A DNA stretch of 14,872 nt from Thermoplasmata archaeon (lineage in GTDB: Archaea > Thermoplasmatota > E2 > UBA202 > DSCA01), in assembly GCA_021159125.1 (NCBI GenBank), contig JAGGSL010000095.1, forward strand, positions 1-14,872, written 5' to 3'. A program made the position numbers and the translations under genes. The notes beneath the pieces were generated by a model. The model made no database searches. It was not told the origin of the DNA and saw only the letters and a program-made list of their open reading frames with translations. Positions within the stretch are counted from its first letter, which is position 1. Each line of letters starts with the position of its first letter. Positions 6,929-12,165 of the stretch are shown here, in pieces.

Positions 6929-7749
6929 TGTGGATTGGCGTCGCTATTGCTATTGTCGGTGCATTTGCAGCATCTTATTTTGATGTAAAAACAAGGGAGA
7001 TACCTAACTGGCTTACTCTCGGAATGATAGCTACCGGGCTTATTCTTTCATCAATTCAAATTTTTTATGGTGCACCATGGGTTTTGATTGTTCTTCCCCT
7101 CGCCCTTTCATTCCCTTTGATATGGCTGATGTGGAGAGCAGGGCTCTTCGGAGGGGGAGATGCAAAACTCCTCATGGGAATAGTTTCCCTCACTCCGCTG
7201 TTTCCAGATGGTAGTTCCTTTATCCCCACATTTTTTCTGATGATTGCCCTCTCCACCTTCATGCAATTTTTCATTTTTGGATTACAGGAGGCAATCAAAA
7301 GAAAAGATGGAAAAGCACTTGTTTTTGCACTGACGCCGGCCGGAATCGCATGCTTCGTTTATTTCATTACACATTCTTTCCTTATTTCTATTTTTTTCCT
7401 TGCAATTGCTGCAGATGCAGCCAGCCCTTTCCTCCCTTACAGAAAAAAGGTGGAGGTATCTGATGAGATCAGGGGAGAAATGCTTGCAGAAACCATAGGC
7501 ATAAGGGATGGAAATATTGTGCGTATCGCGGAAAAGCCATCCTTTCTGCTAAAAATTTTTTCACGGAAAGATAAACTGGATGAGGTGATCGCAGCCCCCA
7601 GCCATACAGGCATCTCTGCAGATGATATAAAAAAGCTGAAGGTTTTTTGCTCTGAGGTTTATGTATTTCCTTCCCACCCCATGGCTCCCGCCATATTCGC
7701 TGCCCTTCTTATCGCGCTTTTAACAGGGAATATAATACCAACCAGGTGA
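6928..7749 (+). CDS. archaeal prepilin peptidase (A24 family, GxGD aspartic protease)
   Basis: This 273-aa polytopic membrane protease would remove class III signal peptides from archaeal pilins or archaellins. The two catalytic aspartates are visible: D19 in YFDVKTREIPNWLT and D78 in the GGGDAK motif (75-80). Hydrophobic segments surround both, followed by further spans near 95-115, 130-165 and 250-270. A soluble segment at about 175-245 precedes the last span, as in the longer archaeal A24 proteins that have a C-terminal domain. The start is ATG 6928, which shares its A with the TGA stop of the HerA-like gene (TGATG), so translation is coupled; a TTG at 6925 would add one residue. Linkage to the secretion ATPase and platform genes supports a role in processing the pilins of this system, though none is encoded in the window. 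Confidence 0.93.
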   Translation: MWIGVAIAIVGAFAASYFDVKTREIPNWLTLGMIATGLILSSIQIFYGAPWVLIVLPLALSFPLIWLMWRAGLFGGGDAKLLMGIVSLTPLFPDGSSFIPTFFLMIALSTFMQFFIFGLQEAIKRKDGKALVFALTPAGIACFVYFITHSFLISIFFLAIAADAASPFLPYRKKVEVSDEIRGEMLAETIGIRDGNIVRIAEKPSFLLKIFSRKDKLDEVIAAPSHTGISADDIKKLKVFCSEVYVFPSHPMAPAIFAALLIALLTGNIIPTR

Positions 7750-7806
7750 TACAAATAGGTTATACAAATAACTAATCAGGCAATATCTAAAAAAAGATAT
7801 AAAATA
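7749..7806 (+). promoter_or_regulatory. promoter of HydG-like gene with upstream direct repeats
   Basis: An A-rich TATA element (AGATATAAAATA, 7795-7806) lies about 30 nt before ATG 7831, fitting a nearly leaderless transcript. Upstream, ATACAAATA occurs twice (7749-7757 and 7762-7770) with a 13-bp period, possibly an operator or activator site. The TATA box is too close to ATG 7810 for that codon to be the start. Confidence 0.5.
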
Positions 7807-7830
7807 GAGATGCATACACTCTTGATAATC

Positions 7831-8652
7831 ATGGACAACGAATTTTTGCCCTTTCCCGCCGAGCTTGTGGATGTAAAGGCACTTACAAAAGATACAAAGC
7901 TGTATCGGATACGCTTTGCTGATGAGCAAAAGCAAAAGAGTTTTTCGTTCAAACCCGGACAGTTTGTGGAGATAAGCGTTGCCGGGTTTGGCGAGGCGCC
8001 AATTTCAATCACTTCCCCCCCTTCTACAACCGAATATTTTGAGTTGTGCATAAAGAAGGTCGGGAAGCTTACTGAAAAAATTCACAGAATGAAGAAAGGA
8101 GATATAGTCGGAATAAGAGGACCGTACGGAAATGGCTTCTCCATCGAGCAGCTCTACGGATTCAATCCTATTTTCATAGCAGGAGGAATAGGGCTTGCTC
8201 CTTTGCGAAGTTTGATAAAAGAGGTGTTTGCCGAAAGAGATAAATTTGGCAACATAAGCATTTTTTTCGGCGCACGGAGACCGGGAGAGATTATTTTCAA
8301 AGACGAGTTGAAAGAATGGGAGAAGATGGCAGAGGTAAAAATCACTGTTGACACGGCAGATGACGGATGGGATGGGCATGTTGGTTTTGTGAGCCAGCTT
8401 GTGGAAAAGGCGAATATTTCAGATAATTCATTTGCAGTTATATGCGGCCCACCTGCAATGTTCGAGCCAACGGTTGAACAGCTAAAAAAGAAAGGAATAG
8501 AGGACATTCAGGTTTCTGTTTCTGCAGAAAGGAGGATGAAATGCGGAATAGGAAAATGCGGGCACTGCATTGCAGGCGGCGAGGTTTACGTCTGTCTCGA
8601 AGGTCCTGTCTTCACTTATGATAGATACCAGGAAATAAGCAAAATGCTTTGA
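7831..8652 (+). CDS. FAD/NAD(P)-binding oxidoreductase, sulfhydrogenase gamma (HydG)-like
   Basis: This 273-aa protein has the ferredoxin reductase layout of HydG, PyrK and sulfite reductase subunit B. The N-terminal FAD barrel carries KPGQFVEISVAGFGEAPISITS, with the flavin-binding R-x-Y-S motif of many relatives replaced by PISI. The NAD(P) domain carries FIAGGIGLAPLRSLI and ends in CGPPAMF. A C-terminal CGIGKCGHCIAGGEVYVC cluster supplies four cysteines for a [2Fe-2S] centre. In the family it moves electrons between NAD(P)H and a partner hydrogenase or reductase. No hydrogenase alpha, beta or delta gene is next to it, so the partner is unknown; in this window it stands alone. The start at ATG 7831 is preferred over ATG 7810: the family typically begins close to the F-L-P-F-P-A segment, and the TATA box fits 7831. 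No membrane span is seen. Confidence 0.9.
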   Translation: MDNEFLPFPAELVDVKALTKDTKLYRIRFADEQKQKSFSFKPGQFVEISVAGFGEAPISITSPPSTTEYFELCIKKVGKLTEKIHRMKKGDIVGIRGPYGNGFSIEQLYGFNPIFIAGGIGLAPLRSLIKEVFAERDKFGNISIFFGARRPGEIIFKDELKEWEKMAEVKITVDTADDGWDGHVGFVSQLVEKANISDNSFAVICGPPAMFEPTVEQLKKKGIEDIQVSVSAERRMKCGIGKCGHCIAGGEVYVCLEGPVFTYDRYQEISKML

Positions 8653-8660
8653 ACAGAACC

Positions 8661-8673
8661 AAATTATTTAAAT
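8661..8673 (+). promoter_or_regulatory. TATA box of the tRNA-Gly gene
   Basis: AAATTATTTAAAT preceded by GAACC (BRE-like) is centred about 31 nt before the first base of the tRNA. This fits transcription starting a few bases upstream of the mature 5' end, with the tRNA as its own unit. Confidence 0.65.
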
Positions 8674-8697
8674 GAAATTGCGATATTGCCTACTGAT

Positions 8698-8799
8698 GCG
8701 GGCGTGATCTAGCGGTTAGGATTTGAGCCTTCCAAGCTCACTGCCCGGGTTCGAATGCATGGCTTGCAATAAGCATGCCCGAAAATCCCGGCGCCCGCA
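8698..8799 (+). tRNA. tRNA-Gly (anticodon UCC) with a 30-nt T-loop intron
   Basis: The acceptor stem GCGGGCG (8698-8704) pairs perfectly with CGCCCGC (8792-8798), followed by discriminator A 8799; CCA is not encoded. The D arm is ATCT/GGAT with loop AGCGGTTA. The anticodon stem TGAGC/GCTCA encloses CTTCCAA, giving anticodon TCC at 8731-8733. The T stem is CCGGG (8745-8749) and CCCGG (8787-8791). The T loop is interrupted: TTCGAA at 8750-8755, an intron at 8756-8785, then T 8786. Removing the intron gives a perfect seven-base loop TTCGAAT, placing the intron between canonical positions 59 and 60. A run of T follows at 8800-8804. Confidence 0.95.
8756..8785 (+). other. archaeal tRNA intron with bulge-helix-bulge motif
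   Basis: TTCG (8750-8753) pairs with CGAA (8780-8783) as the 4-bp central helix. Each strand then has a three-base AAT bulge: 8754-8756 before the intron stem and 8784-8786 before the T stem. The T stem is the outer helix. The intron stem GCATG...CATGC is the inner helix, extended by CTT/AAG past a bulged G, with one unpaired C next to the central helix. Cutting after the second base of each bulge, as tRNA splicing endonuclease does, removes exactly 30 nt. Confidence 0.88.
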
Positions 8800-8810
8800 T
8801 TTTTGGTTTT
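8800..8810 (+). terminator. T-rich terminator after tRNA-Gly
   Basis: TTTTT then GGTTTT follows the discriminator base directly. Archaeal transcription stops in such T-runs, and no other gene continues on this strand until 8954. Confidence 0.5.
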
Positions 8811-8953
8811 ACATCTGATTTATGTTTTTAGCAAGGAGTCAAGATGCCAGCTTAACAGCCCATTTTTCTAAAATGATGCTGTGAAGCACAAATTGTAAAA
8901 TTTTCACGGCAAATATTAAAACATCACATCAGTTATATTTTTAGGTTATTTCT

Positions 8954-9418
8954 ATGAATGAAGAACAAGTTCTGGGGGTTATCCCTAATGTTAAAAGCGG
9001 TGTTTTCGGGCAGAAAACGTACAATTTAGTTGCGACCGATAAAGGCATTATCGTGGCGCAGCTCACGAGCAGCATGATAAAAGAGGAAGCAAAAAGAGTG
9101 ACAGAGGAATTGAAAGAGCAGGGAGCAGGGCGCCTCAAACGCATGAGTGCCACCATGACAGCAGGCATAAATCTGTATAAAAGATACTTTTCAATGCCTG
9201 TTGCAGATATAATTGCAGAAACAAATGGCAATTTTTTCATAGGGCAAAACCAGGTAAAATCCATAAAAATAAAGAGGAATTCTTCAAATGAAGATATTAA
9301 CTCTCACGAGCTCACAATAAAATGGTCAGGCGGAAAATCCAAGTTCAATTTTTCAGACGTAAGCCCAAAGGTAGTGAAAGACCTTCTCAGGAAAACTTTT
9401 GGAGATATGGTGAGATAA
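8954..9418 (+). CDS. hypothetical protein, possibly PH-like fold
   Basis: I do not recognise this 154-aa soluble protein with certainty. The N-terminal half has short strands (VLGVIPNV, KTYNLVATDKGIIVAQLT), then a charged amphipathic helix (EEAKRVTEELKEQGAGRLKRM). The C-terminal half has strands (FSMPVADIIAETNGNFFIG, VKSIKIKRN, HELTIKWSGGKSKFNF) and a final helix (SPKVVKDLLRKTFG). A beta-rich body closed by a helix resembles bacterial PH-like domains, which is a guess from pattern only. There is no signal peptide or membrane span and no obvious catalytic motif. A TATA-like element AAATATTAAAA (8911-8921) and a weak AGGTTA before ATG 8954 support the start. The gene ends 6 nt from the 3' end of the convergent tRNA-Ser. 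The 8811-8953 gap holds nothing else I can identify. Confidence 0.78.
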   Translation: MNEEQVLGVIPNVKSGVFGQKTYNLVATDKGIIVAQLTSSMIKEEAKRVTEELKEQGAGRLKRMSATMTAGINLYKRYFSMPVADIIAETNGNFFIGQNQVKSIKIKRNSSNEDINSHELTIKWSGGKSKFNFSDVSPKVVKDLLRKTFGDMVR

Positions 9419-9424
9419 AAATTA

Positions 9425-9509
9425 CGCTGAGGGAGGGATTTGAACCCTCGAGGGGCAGAGCCCCACAGGCTCTCCAGGCCTGCGCCTTTCCGAGCTGGGC
9501 CACCTCAGC
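9425..9509 (-). tRNA. tRNA-Ser (anticodon GGA), class II
   Basis: On the minus strand the acceptor stem GCTGAGG pairs with CCTCAGC and is followed by discriminator G, the expected serine identity base in archaea. The D stem is GCC/GGC. The anticodon stem CAGGC/GCCTG encloses CTGGAGA, giving anticodon GGA (plus-strand 9473-9475). A long variable arm GGGGC-TCT-GCCCC marks it as class II, and the T arm is GAGGG TTCAAAT CCCTC. There is no intron and CCA is not encoded. The 5' end lies 4 nt after the restored cbf5 stop codon, so it is probably processed from that transcript. A minus-strand T-run (about 9414-9423) follows. Confidence 0.95.
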
Positions 9510-9512
9510 ATT

Positions 9513-9704
9513 TTATTTTTTCTTCCACATTGGCGGATATGTGCCCTTTCTCATAAGCACTCTTGTTGTGTTAACGGCAATCCCTGCATCTCTTTCCATC
9601 ATTTCCCTTGTTGACATGAGAGCAGTGCCTATCGCAACGCCCTCCCCCTTTAATGTCTTGACTGCAACAATTGTGTCCTTCTCTATCCCTGTATACTGCA
9701 ACAA
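9513..9704 (-). pseudogene. cbf5: C-terminal PUA fragment of Cbf5 in the shifted frame
   Basis: This frame encodes the natural end of the PUA domain: GIEKDTIVAVKTLKGEGVAI followed by GTALMSTREMMERDAGIAVN and NTTRVLMRKGTYPPMWKKK. It matches the preceding frame across the duplicated unit (GIEKDTVVAV against GIEKDTIVAV), showing that one gene has been split rather than two genes abutting. Independent translation is unlikely, since no start with a good upstream signal is visible. The stop lies 4 nt before tRNA-Ser. Confidence 0.85.
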
Positions 9705-10521
9705 CTGTGTCCTTCTCTATCCCTGTATCAACCTGCAGAACACCTGGCAGGGCAAGAGATGCGCCGTGGCATATTGCGTCAACAGCCGAATCTCTCACAA
9801 CTACAGTTGGCAGATGGGAAAGTAAATCCTCCATTGGCCTTATAATGTTTTTTATTTCCTCATCCCCATCCTCTTTCCAGAAAATGTAGGCATCGAGAAT
9901 GTCATGCAGCGTATGAACATCCTTTTCTTCAAAAATGCCGCTTCTCGTCCTTCTCAACTCGTGCATATGGGCACCGCATCCTATCTCCTTCCCGATATCC
10001 TCGCAAAGCACCCTTATGTAGGTTCCGCCCTCGCATCCGACCCTGAAAAGCACATCCCTCCCCTTTATTTCAAGAATGTCGAGATAATAAATTTCACGCT
10101 CCCTCTCAACTCTTTTCACGGCTGCTTCCTTGGGCGGCGTCTGGCGTATTTTCCCCACAAAGCGACTGCATGCCTTTCTTATCTCATCCTCTCTGGCATC
10201 GCCATGAAGGCGCATAACAGCTACGTATTCCTTTCCTGCAGAATGGAGCAAACCAATTGCCTTTGTTGCATTTGATAGTGCAACTGGCAAAACGCCCGTT
10301 ACATTTGGATCAAGCGTACCGCCGTGCCCTGCCTTCTCCACACCGAAAATGTCCCTTACCCATGCGCTCACCTGATGGGATGTGGGGCCTGCAGGTTTGT
10401 CCACTATTGCAACTCCATTTTCTATAAGCTCCTCAACGCTTCTTCTGCTTGGCGGTTTCCCGTAATTGGGATTTGTTTCTGCCTCCGCCTTTATTAAACG
10501 GCGGCGTTTCTGGGATAGCAT
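9513..10521 (-). CDS. cbf5: tRNA/rRNA pseudouridine synthase Cbf5 (TruB family), frame broken near the 3' end
   Basis: Archaeal Cbf5 is the catalytic subunit of H/ACA RNPs, converting uridine to pseudouridine in rRNA, and can also make tRNA U55 pseudouridine. The catalytic motif GHGGTLDP has D71. Other family signatures are the early VDKPAGPTSHQVSAWVRD, CEGGTYIRVLCEDIG (163-177) and HMHELRRTRSG. A PUA domain starts near 238 (LPTVVVRDSAVDAICHGASLALPGVL). Within the PUA domain a 34-bp tandem duplication shifts the frame, so the original reading continues with a meaningless tail to a stop at 9571. The correct end (TLKGEGVAIGTALMSTREMMERD...) lies in another frame ending at 9513. Removing one repeat unit gives 324 aa, normal for archaeal Cbf5. 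The start is ATG 10521, 27 nt from a TATA box; TTG 10533 would add four residues. Loss of this core function would be unexpected, so error or a switch should be considered. Confidence 0.9.
9661..9728 (-). repeat. 34-bp tandem duplication (two copies) inside cbf5
   Basis: The units 9661-9694 and 9695-9728 differ at one base (T 9671 against C 9705), which is a V/I difference in the protein. The length is 3n+1, so the extra copy shifts the reading frame within the PUA domain. Confidence 0.96.
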
Positions 10522-10543
10522 CTTCTCTGACAAATATAAGAGG

Positions 10544-10553
10544 GATATAAATG
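10544..10553 (-). promoter_or_regulatory. TATA box of cbf5
   Basis: Minus-strand CATTTATATC is centred 27 nt before ATG 10521, fitting a leaderless cbf5 transcript that starts in the 41-nt gap after thyX. It supports ATG 10521 over TTG 10533. Confidence 0.6.
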
Positions 10554-10562
10554 CTTTGCATT

Positions 10563-11225
10563 CTAAGGATTAGGATACCACTTGCAGTCCTTCTTGTTCA
10601 TGGGGCATATGCGCTTTGTTTTGCACGGAGGCCCTGCATTCTCGAATATGACAGGTGCAACTTTTTTCACCAGCCCGAGCATTTTCCATGCAAGATGACG
10701 TATCTCCCACTGGGCATGAAGGCAGCATCTCAACTCAAAAAAATTCAACAGGGAGCGGGCATTCATTGATACCATTATCTGGGTGCATGCAGCATTTGGC
10801 AGAATATAGCGGGCATCTTCAACAGGCACCTTTTCCTTCAGTTTGTCATAACTGTCCCATATCTTTTCCATCATATCTTTATATTCCTGCTCGGCTCCTG
10901 CCTCCTTGATTGACGGAGGAATGACATACTCCCTATCAGCCTCAACATAGCGCTGCGACTGCTGGGAATAGGAAGCGATGCGGTGGCGAACAAGCTGGTG
11001 GGTGAGGGCGCGGGAAACGCCAGAAATACCAAATGTAAAGTAGGCATGCTCTATCACGCTCTCATGCCCTGCCTTTATAACATATCTGAGAATATTCTTC
11101 AGTTCCTCCTCGTCGCTCTCCCTCAAATCATTGATGCTGCTCTTGGAATGTGTCAGTTTTGCAGCCATTGCAGATAAAATCTCCCCTTCAGGAGTGTATG
11201 CAAGCAATTCAACTTTCAAAGTCAC
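10563..11225 (-). CDS. thyX: FAD-dependent thymidylate synthase ThyX
   Basis: ThyX makes dTMP from dUMP with methylene-tetrahydrofolate (or an archaeal C1 carrier) and reduced FAD. The defining ThyX motif RHRIASYSQQSQRY is at 80-93. HESVIEHAYFTFGI (54-67), EDARYILPNA (136-145) and NARSLLNFFELRCCLHAQWEIR (155-176) are also family features. The 220-aa length is normal. The C-terminal tail has a cysteine set (C201, C207, C214), possibly metal-binding, which I infer. The start is GTG 11225: GTGA overlaps the stop of the upstream regulator by 4 nt, so translation is coupled and the regulator may respond to the same metabolic signal. No thyA is seen in the window. cbf5 follows after 41 nt with its own TATA box. 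Confidence 0.96.
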   Translation of the reverse strand: MTLKVELLAYTPEGEILSAMAAKLTHSKSSINDLRESDEEELKNILRYVIKAGHESVIEHAYFTFGISGVSRALTHQLVRHRIASYSQQSQRYVEADREYVIPPSIKEAGAEQEYKDMMEKIWDSYDKLKEKVPVEDARYILPNAACTQIMVSMNARSLLNFFELRCCLHAQWEIRHLAWKMLGLVKKVAPVIFENAGPPCKTKRICPMNKKDCKWYPNP

Positions 11226-12130
11226 TCTCTCTCCCTGATGAGGTCAAGCAGCCCGAGCGGCTCGTCTATTCTGGAAAGCTCTTTTTTATCTATAACAGGT
11301 ATGCCTTCTATATTCTTCTTTGATGATGACTCTATCAAAAATACTGAATGGCGCTCCACCACCCTCGATATGTTTGACATGATTCGTGCTCTTTCTGCAA
11401 TCCTTCTATCTTTTATTCCAACAAGAAGCAGGTCATCCAAAAGTTCCGAAATGGCATTGAACGGGGAGCGCAAAGTGGGCAAAATGGATGCACCCAATGA
11501 CTCTACCATTGAAAGCATATCGTTCTGTATTCTGCGTTCTATCTCAAATTCATAACCCTCTGTGAATTCCCTCATATCAAGTGGCTTCAATATATCCTCG
11601 CCAAGAAAGGAACTTATTTTCTCTGCAACCTCGATTGTTGCCCTTTCCCCCTGCTCATACATGCGTATTGTTCTCCTCGAAACACCTGCAACCCTTGCAA
11701 GCTGTCCGAGGGAAATACCCTTCTCCTCCCTCAGCTGCCTTATCTTGCTGCCATCCATGTTTGCATAAAAACCTCCGGGAGCTGCAGTTATAATAGGCAT
11801 TATCCCGTGAAGGCAGTCATTGAGCGTGTCATATGTTATTATCGGCACCCTGTATCTGTAATACAATGTTTCATTCTCCAATGGAGCGGAGCTTGTCCTG
11901 TTGCCTATGAGAAGCGGAACAGCGTCGAGGTGTTTTGCAAGAAGGAGGAGTTCATTTGCGACCTCCTCGCTAAGAGCATCTATGTTATTGAGTACTTTGA
12001 TAACAAGAAGAGTGTCATCTCTCCTTGCAACAAAGTCGAAACTCGAAGGGCGGATATTGCATATGTCCGATACATAGAATCCTGCACGTGCTAACAGCTC
12101 TCTTGTGTCTGCCAGCAGTTCCTTTTTCAT
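11222..12130 (-). CDS. archaeal HTH transcriptional regulator (COG1395-like)
   Basis: This 302-aa protein has a Cro/CI-type HTH at about 127-180 (IRQLREEKGISLGQLARVAG then VSRRTIRMYEQGERATIEVA). It is preceded by an alpha/beta N-terminal domain (about 1-115). The N-domain segment FDFVARRDDTLLVIKVLNNID resembles the core of restriction-endonuclease-like folds, with D32 and K45, but complete catalytic residues are not evident. The C-terminal ~120 residues form a helical region, then a strand/helix end (HSVFLIESSSKKNIEGIPVIDKKELSRID). The order matches the conserved archaeal family annotated as putative HTH-type regulators, whose targets are mostly unknown. The start is ATG 12130, 27 nt from a TATA box; TTG 12133 would add one residue. 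It is coupled to thyX by a GTGA overlap and diverges from tiaS. Confidence 0.9.
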   Translation of the reverse strand: MKKELLADTRELLARAGFYVSDICNIRPSSFDFVARRDDTLLVIKVLNNIDALSEEVANELLLLAKHLDAVPLLIGNRTSSAPLENETLYYRYRVPIITYDTLNDCLHGIMPIITAAPGGFYANMDGSKIRQLREEKGISLGQLARVAGVSRRTIRMYEQGERATIEVAEKISSFLGEDILKPLDMREFTEGYEFEIERRIQNDMLSMVESLGASILPTLRSPFNAISELLDDLLLVGIKDRRIAERARIMSNISRVVERHSVFLIESSSKKNIEGIPVIDKKELSRIDEPLGLLDLIRERE

Positions 12131-12165
12131 CAAACTAAAATACTACTTCCACATATAAAAAATTT
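12131..12165. promoter_or_regulatory. compact divergent promoter between the HTH regulator and tiaS
   Basis: Only 35 bp separate ATG 12130 (minus) from GTG 12166 (plus). On the minus strand the run complementary to ATATAAAAAA (12153-12162) is centred 27 nt before ATG 12130. On the plus strand ACTAAAATAC (12134-12143) is centred about 28 nt before GTG 12166. Both genes would be leaderless. A regulator bound here could control itself, thyX and tiaS together. Confidence 0.55.

Noticed and set aside
8811..8953. A small RNA or short ORF in the gap between tRNA-Gly and the hypothetical gene
   Set aside because: Only very short reading frames and no convincing hairpin, C/D box or H/ACA pattern are seen; the only signal is the promoter-like A/T stretch before 8954.
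9571..9694. The Cys/Arg-rich tail of the main cbf5 frame (CDRHCSHVNKGNDGKRCRDC) as a new zinc-binding domain
   Set aside because: It is an out-of-frame reading of the true PUA C-terminus, which is conserved in the other frame.
9661..9728. The 34-nt extra unit in cbf5 as a spliced mRNA intron, since some crenarchaeal cbf5 genes have bulge-helix-bulge introns
   Set aside because: I tried the pairings allowed by the repeat (AGTT/AATT, TGCA/TGCA and the longer ACAGTTGT/ACAATTGT). None gives a 4-bp helix with two three-base bulges and flanking helices. RNA sequencing would still be the proper test.
9322..9825. 167-aa plus-strand ORF running through the end of the hypothetical gene, tRNA-Ser and cbf5
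   Set aside because: It covers a tRNA and lies antisense to cbf5 coding sequence, so it is a shadow frame.
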